Assembly (NCBI GenBank): GCA_001643675.2 | Contig: LSRY02000016.1 | Location: forward strand, 1,488,001 to 1,552,000 | Direction of reading: 5' to 3' | Origin: Monocercomonoides exilis | Lineage: Eukaryota; Preaxostyla; Oxymonadida; Polymastigidae | DNA: 64,000 nt | Shown here: piece by piece, positions 57,774 to 64,000 of the stretch | Position numbering within the stretch: position 1 is the stretch's first letter | Layout of the letters: each line of letters starts with the position of its first letter | Translations under genes and position numbers: made by a program | Notes under the pieces: model-generated | What the model saw: the letters and a program-made list of their open reading frames with translations, nothing else | Told to the model about the DNA's origin: nothing | Database searches by the model: none

Positions 57774-58017
57774 AAAGGAAAGGGAAAAGGAAAAGCAAAA
57801 GGAAAAGGAAAAAAAGGGGAAAAAAGGGGAAAAAAGGGGAAAAAATGGAAAAAAAAGGAAAAATTATCTAATGCAAATTATCATAAGCATTTGTTTTCCT
57901 TTAGCAATAAACATATATATATCATCTTACAGACTCATTCATTTAACATATCAAACATTGCAAAAGCAACTCAATTCAACATTTTTTATTATTATTATCA
58001 TAATAATAATTATAATT
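57374..58017. other. Intergenic region between convergent genes
   Basis: Separates the AK7 stop from the stop of the minus-strand gene. It holds purine-rich DNA up to 57480, a poly-A run (57740-57771) and A/G-rich repeats to about 57860. No gene seen. Confidence 0.6.
57740..57860. repeat. Poly-A run followed by A4-6G4 repeats
   Basis: 32 consecutive A (57740-57771), then GGAAA/GGGGAAAA units. Confidence 0.95.
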
Positions 58018-60547
58018 TTATTTATGAATACTTCTTTTGAAATACATAGCTTGGTCAAGCATGTCGCGAATATCACTAAAATCAGTTCCTTGAAACGGGT
58101 CTGCATTGTCCTCAACATCCTCATCCCACTCCAGTTGGAATGAATTGACAATGTCATCAACTCCCTCCTCTTCCATTTGATCGACCAGAGAAGAAATTAT
58201 TGACAATTTCAGAGCATAAAATGAATAACCGTCACTTTTGAGCTTCTTCAGATAAAATGAATCAATGCTATGCACTTTGCCATTAAGGACGCTACAAATA
58301 GGCATATCTTTTCCAAGCTGCGCTTTTGCTTTAAAAGTTTCAAAATCAAAATCGGACTCTTCTTTCGCTTCTTCATTTTCATCTTTCTCTTCTTCATCCT
58401 CTTCTTCATCCTCTTTATCTTCTTTCATCACAGCTTCCAAAGCAAAGCGCAAAGCAATCAACGTAAACTGGAAAAGAGTTGACGAATATCTTTCTCCACT
58501 CGCAAACGATACCAAAACAGAAATGATGCTTTTAAGCGCTCCGATGGGGGTTAACTCGGGGAATTGCAAAAGCATCTCACGAAGAGACGAAGCAGGCTGA
58601 GTCAGTGCAATACTGCCAGATGAAAAAGAAGCAGATGTTTCATTGTGCTCATCATCATCTTCTTCTTCCTGTTTTTGCTTCTGCAATGGCAATGCTTCTG
58701 CAGCAGGACAAACCAGCCGCGCAACTGACAGCACGTTTTTTCTGCTGAATAATTCTCGACAGAGCTCCATGATTTCGACTCTCGATACCTGCAGAAAAAG
58801 AGACAGAGAAAACTGCTCCATATAAAAGGTATCTTTTTCAATGGATTTGTTGAGAGGGGAAAAGATCTGTGAAGAAGATGAATTTCCCATGAAAGTTTTG
58901 GTGAATCTCTGCTGTTTGAGCACTGCAACTCTTTCTGGGAATAAAAGGAGGCTTTTCAGATCTTCCGAGTTGTTCAACAAAAATGGTAAAAAGCTTTTTG
59001 TGTTGTAATAACATAACAACTGAAATGGATAAAAGAGCATCGTGACAGATTTTATTTCCTTTTCAATGTTGAATGAAGAGGGCATGTCTGCTTTATGCTC
59101 ACAATCCGCAAGGTTTGACTGCGAGGAATCTGGATTCTGTGCACAACAAGTGCTTGGTTGCAGCTCCTGCTTGAATTGATTGCCTGAGCTTTCCTCTTCC
59201 TCTGATGGTTGTTCTTTCGTGTGTAATGAAAATTCTTGCTCATTCAACTTCTGAGCCACTTGCTGCAAGATGGACTCCAGCCATTGTCTTGTAAAGGAAA
59301 AAAGTCTGAATGAAGGATGAGAGCTTCTGAAGTTCTCTGTTTCAAAAGCTTCCACTTGAGCAAATAAAGCAATCGTGACAGATGCAAAAAACGAAAAAGT
59401 GTCTTTGGAGAACTTTACAAAAAAAGGGAAAGAAGAAAATGTTTCAAAATATCAATTGCCAATATTGTTAAAGGAGAGAATTTAGAAAACATCATGCAAA
59501 AATAAATAAAATGAATTATCGCTCAAACAGTTGAAGGAATATCACTTGGCAAATGCTGTATAAACTCGTCCAACATCTCTTCTATTCCATTCAGCTTCAC
59601 AATGCGATGCTCAAACCGTCCTGTTCCATAGCACACATCTTTTGGAGGGAGCATTGTGTGGATGAATTGATTTTGTTTTATAGAAATAATATGTAACAAA
59701 ATAGTTACATACAAATAAAGAGGAAAAGAGCAAAGGCATTTATAAAATCAATTTGAAAAAATGTGATTTTTTTCATTTGGCAAGAAAGATGCCTTAAAGT
59801 TTAATTCAATCAAAGCGCACACCATATTGGCTTACAGTGTAATAATAAAGTGCAATTAGCATTCGATCTTTTCTTTCGGGCGTTATTAATCTCCATTTGC
59901 GAATTATTAATTTCAACACCGTTTCTTCAAATCCACATTCTGATCCCGCAACAAATGGAGCAAGTATTAATGCATTGTGCTGAAGTGCATTTGAGCCAAG
60001 TTTTTTGGCTACACATTCTTTTATTTCTGGTTTTCCAAATCTTTCGGTTTTATGCAAATTAGCATTTTCAAAATGACGGAGCAAAAGATTGATTAATGTC
60101 TTTGTCTCATCATTTTCATCAAAAATGACGAAATATGCTTTACTATCGATTAGAGTTTGCCTAAAGGCCAATTCAATTTCGAGTTCATAAAATGCTTCAA
60201 GCTCTTTCAATACTTTCGATACTGCAACATTTTCATATATTTTGGAAATTCGAACCAAGTTCTGTTTCAAAGCGTCATTTTTGAGAAAAGCATTTAATTC
60301 CATTGTTGAAGATTGTCGAACATTAAAAAGAGCTTTTCTCAAATTCTCTTCGTTAGTTTTGATACTTGGATATATAACTTTCGAGAGACATTCAATTGCA
60401 CGCTCCACTTAATATTTCAAAATCAATTAAACGCATCATCATTCAAAAAACATTTCATAAAGCTCTAATCTGCAAACTATGATATCCCTTTGGGCTTTCA
60501 AATGAGGGCACTTCTTCAGTGTCAATCCTATTTCCTGTGCAGTTCAT
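58018..60547 (-). CDS. Long MEEEG-like protein (719 aa, 4 exons), function unknown
   Basis: Complement join of 60547-60478, 60407-59823, 59638-59529 and 59412-58018. The introns are 70, 184 and 116 nt with donors GTTTGC, GTGTGC and GTTTGA, all in phase. The ATG at 60547 starts 'MNCTGNRIDTEEV'. The protein is helical throughout with many Leu, and has an acidic run 'KEDEEEDEEEKDENEE' near residue 590. The C-terminal block 'QMEEEGVDDIVNSF' matches 'KMEEEGYEDIVASF' of the gene at 2696-4112, so the two probably share an ancestral solenoid domain. No signal peptide or membrane segment. Function unknown. Exon 3 contains 'GTGRFEHRIVKLNGIEEMLD', which fits an armadillo-like repeat. Confidence 0.8.
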
Positions 60548-60770
60548 TTTTGAGTAATTTTCAAATTTCACACACAAAAAGTTTTATTTATGGTCGAGGA
60601 GTTTTTCAGGATTATTTGAATAAATATTTCTCTTTTTATTTATGAAAATTTAAAAGTCAATAAATAGAAATGAGCTGAAACAAAATTTCAGAGCACAATA
60701 TATTATTTTATTTTTCTTTGAGAAATTCAAAGGTACAATCCCAATTGGCGGACATAACCCATTATTAAAT

Positions 60771-61318
60771 ATGGAAAATTCAAATAAAAAATTAGAAATA
60801 TCCAAATTGAGCCAAACCTTCAACGATGAAGATAAAACCGTTGATTTTCTTGTGGAAAGGAATCTGGTAAAGAAGCAAATTTACAGCAGCAAATGCAAAA
60901 AGATGATTGGATTCAAAAAAGAAGCAGATGAAAGATTTCGCTACCGTTTCCAACACCAATCAGTCGGCATAAGGAAAAATACAGTTTTTGAAAAAATCCG
61001 AATAAAAATGCATCAATTTATGAAACTGTCACTGTTCTTTTGGATAAATATTATAGCAAAACAGGCAACTTTCTTTGAAATCTATCCAAAAACACGGTCT
61101 GCTACATTTATTCTCTTTTTAGGAGCGCCGTATCTCGGGAAATGCAGATTATGAAGAGAAGGATTGGTGGAGTCAACAGAATAGTTCAAATTGATGAGAT
61201 GCTTTTATTTCGCAGTAAATATAAAAAAGGAAGAAAAAAATCTCAGCAGTGGGTTTTCGAAGGTATTGACGTCCCTCAAACAGGAAAAGGAAAAAGCAAT
61301 ATGGGTGAAAATTTTTGA
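60771..61318 (+). pseudogene. Second Merlin/IS1595-like transposase relic
   Basis: ATG at 60771 opens a 127-aa frame with the N-terminal part of a Merlin-type transposase: 'FLVERNLVKKQIYSSKCKKM', a block with a degraded zinc ribbon (one Cys replaced by Phe), and 'GIRKNTVFEKIRIKMHQFMK'. A frame change near 61120-61130 leads to 'RIGGVNRIVQIDEMLLF', the first catalytic Asp motif, followed by 'KKGRKKSQQWVFEGID'. Everything after 61318, including the other two catalytic acids, is missing. Dead copy. Confidence 0.75.
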
Positions 61319-63419
61319 AAAAATCACTTTTTTTTGGCCTGATCTGTCCCACAAAAAATAAAAAAAAATGACGTTAATACGTAATTAAATATCGAAAAAT
61401 TCATTCGCTCATTTTTTTCCCTTCATCAACTTTTAATGTTTTTGTATTTTTTTATATCATAATGAAAACTGAATGTGTAACGCATTACTTGAAGTTTAAT
61501 TGTTTATTCATGTAACTTTGCTAAAACTCGCACAGTTTTTATTTCACCTTTTTTTCTTCTTCAATACAATGAGTTTTGCTTTCTTTTATGAAAAAAATAA
61601 CAACCCTTCCTAATGCATTCATGATATTCATATAAATTGATTAAGTGTTAACTTTATATCCGTTGGTTATGAAAATATTACTTTTTTCAGTTTTTCAAGT
61701 TTTCCGCATTTAATGAAATGAAAAGTTATCAACTTTTGTTATAAATAAACTTATTTTCTATTTTTACAAAATGAAAGTTAAGATCATTGTGAATAAAAGT
61801 GAGAACAAAACAAATTCATAATCGATAAGTCGAGTTCATTTTTATAATTGAAGTGATCAACAAAAAAGCAAAAGAAAATGAATTTGAGCATATTTTCTAA
61901 CTTCCATTATACATAAAACTGCAGGCCATATTGTTTATTCTAACTTTTTTCATCTTTTTCTATATATATTCCACATTCTTGTCAGCTTCGCCATTCCCCA
62001 GGCAGTGAAAAGAAGAGAATAATGTGGCAGGCGATGAGCAATCATTGTCGTTACGTACCGCATTTGTATGAGTTCATTTGGATGTCTCAGAATAGGCGGG
62101 TTCATACACGTCTGTAGCAGCGATTAGCTTCATTGAAATGTGGTGGTGGATTGTTGTGCCTGTTGCGGATGGGGGTGAATGCAAATCAAAAGAAGTCGTC
62201 ACAAAGGGAGACAAATTCACTGCGGGGATATGTTGTAGCGCAACGTGCAGTTATGAACAGGGGCGTTGCATGGGTACATGATGTGGAATTTTCAACAATG
62301 CTTTCAGCACTTCTGGATAACTCTGATCAGTCGCTCTTAGCTTCGTTGGCATAGTAATTTGTGATTAAACGGATCTTTTCATCACCGGACTAAATTCCGT
62401 ACCAGTCGACCAACAATTTGCTTGAATTTTCGTTGCCGATATTGATAATTATGCGGATTGTGATGCTATCTCCGCGCTTCTACCAAAGAAAAAGCTGAAA
62501 TGCTGGATGCCTGCTGCAGTTCCTCCTGGAGAAAGGAAAGGGGCATGGAAGGTGACTGTTGAACAGCGATCGCACATGCTTCTTGAGCAGATGTTAGATC
62601 GAAGAAATCGGGAAAATTCGAATTGGCTAATGACGTCTTCATGTGGATCTTGGACAGGCTCATCTTTGGCTTGTTTATTACCTTCTCCAGCGGAGTCAAT
62701 GGCGATAAAATGGCTGATAAGTACAATGTTTGAGCTGATATGGAAGATGACGTTCGAACAGTGTATGCTCTTCTGATGCGATTCACACCTTGGTCTTCTG
62801 TTCCAATGAAGCTGACGCTGATGATGATGAAGATGCTGTAGACTATCCGGGAGAAATGCGGAGACAAGATCATAGCAGATCTGGGTAGTGGTGACGGTTC
62901 CGCGGAAAGGGTCTGGAGACTATGTGCGCATATCGCGGGCGGTCAAGCAGGTGGAGCAGAAGAAAAGCGAATTAGTACGGTTTGTGATAATCGAAGATGT
63001 GCATAAATTTTTTTGAGGAAAATGAGATGCTGCCGTTTTGGTAGAAGGAGACGGAAATGAAGTGCATCAGAAGAAGACGGGTTATTGAAAAGACGGAGGA
63101 AAGGAGAGAAGGTCAATCGAATTGATGCTTGTGGTAGAATGTGGTATTGTTGCATTTGAACTCGGACATGCAAAGATAGACGATGGATGAGTTTGTAGCT
63201 GTTGTGTCTGTTGTTCCGCCGGAATGCGTGCCGTCGATAGCTCTGCGGGATGCAACATTTACGTTTTTGTCAGTGTGAAAGAAGAAAGGGATGATTGGGG
63301 TTATGAGTGTTTCGCATTGTGTGTTTGTGGGCAGGTTAGATTTATTAAAGGAATCATCTGCGTTCCGGTGGACGTCGTATCTCCTGCAAGTTGGCATCGA
63401 AATGACATAGAAAATTACC
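61319..63419. other. Region without a recognised gene, GC-richer in its second half
   Basis: 61319-61980 is plain AT-rich DNA. From about 61990 to 63400 the composition becomes clearly more GC-rich. Short frames appear on both strands (plus 62133-62354 and 62507-62776; minus 62466-62873 and 62943-63173), but all are interrupted and none matches a family I know. Probably decayed coding or mobile DNA of a different origin. Confidence 0.4.
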
Positions 63420-64000
63420 TCCTTCAATACCCCACTTGCATTTCTGCTTTGCTCACACTCGCTCCCTCGTCTTATTCTGCACCTTCGGCATCTGCTTGGC
63501 TTCTGGCTTTTTCGAGTGGAATGCACCTCTCGGCATCGATGCGCCAACCAACAACTGCAATGAAAAAGCTCCTTCTCATTCATCATCTGCTTCTGGGAAT
63601 TCTGTGAATTTATCTATTTCTTTCCTTCTTCCCATACCCATTTAGTGGTTTGTGATTGTTCTTTCAATTCCATAAAATGCACTCAGCAAATGAAAAAGTT
63701 ATCTCTTGTGTTGACAATAGCGAAAATTATTAAGTTGTGGATACAAGTTTTGCATTATTTTTGTTTACCATTTGCAACAACCCATTCTGAACATTGATCA
63801 GCTCTGTAGTGAATGCTGTTTCTGTTGAGTGTAACTTTCAGCAGATATGTTCAGATTGCTTATTTTCATCTCTCCAGCTCCAGTAATTTCGAATATCTTT
63901 GAGTCGCAATTATTTGTATGTGCCGAGTCATGCACAAAGGGAAGATCTCTAACAGATAATGTGCCTGCCGTGACTGAAAATAGAGACAAACCTGATTCAT
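63420..64000 (-). pseudogene. Decayed beta-helix gene at the right edge
   Basis: On the minus strand 63989-63798 reads 'LFSVTAGTLSVRDLPFVHDS' and then 'FEITGAGEMKISNLNIS', the same block as 'LFSVSTGSLTARDFVLVHDS...FEITGAGEMHISGVNLS' in the pseudogene at 1-1233. The reading then shifts frame. The plus-strand DNA at 63500-63730 is recognisably related to 110-340, including 'CCAA-AACTGCAATGA' and 'GATTGTTCTTTC', so the homology continues. The gene enters from the right edge and is dead in the part seen. Confidence 0.7.

Overview
The window is AT-rich nuclear DNA from a flagellated protist. Genes carry short spliceosomal introns, and all three stop codons end real reading frames, so the nuclear code looks standard. 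Four things resemble oxymonads, especially Monocercomonoides: very large right-handed beta-helix surface proteins with a transmembrane segment and a kinase-like tail, a lineage-specific 'MEEEGYEDIV' gene family with pseudogenes, Merlin-type transposase relics, and strongly expanded low-complexity tracts. This species assignment rests on recognising family style, not on a search.

Layout. 1-1233 holds a decayed beta-helix gene on the minus strand. 2696-4112 is a spliced 428-aa member of the MEEEG family. 4.1-7.1 kb is mostly non-coding. 7126-13668 is a 2,180-aa beta-helix membrane protein. 14.8-15.5 kb is a Merlin/IS1595-like transposase relic, and 16.26-16.96 kb a pseudogene of the MEEEG family. 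19114-20607 encodes a secreted or membrane-anchored GH144-like beta-glucanase of bacterial type. 20963-30660 is a ten-exon UvrD/Srs2-like helicase (2,644 aa). 31499-34789 (minus) is a seven-exon PHD-finger gene, 34918-35352 (minus) a C2H2 zinc-finger gene, and 35602-39813 the ten-exon gene of CFAP52/WDR16, a ciliary WD40 protein. 41199-49046 is a second giant beta-helix protein ending in a pseudokinase. 49.0-52.4 kb is non-coding with a palindromic repeat element. 52430-57373 is the five-exon gene of adenylate kinase 7 (AK7), another axonemal protein. 58018-60547 (minus) is a four-exon gene of a long MEEEG-like protein. 60771-61318 is a second Merlin relic, and 63.4-64.0 kb another decayed beta-helix gene, on the same strand as the one at the left edge.

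Exon structures were assembled by hand. Each junction was required to keep the reading phase, and all 33 introns close without a frame conflict. They show a tight donor pattern, GTNTGN. There is one likely GC-AG intron. Several introns carry long microsatellites that are always T-rich on the transcribed gene's sense strand.

Functionally, two genes (CFAP52, AK7) belong to the motile axoneme. Two giant proteins and the glucanase are predicted surface or secreted proteins facing a gut-like, carbohydrate-rich environment. The helicase and PHD protein are nuclear. No tRNA, rRNA or CRISPR array was seen.
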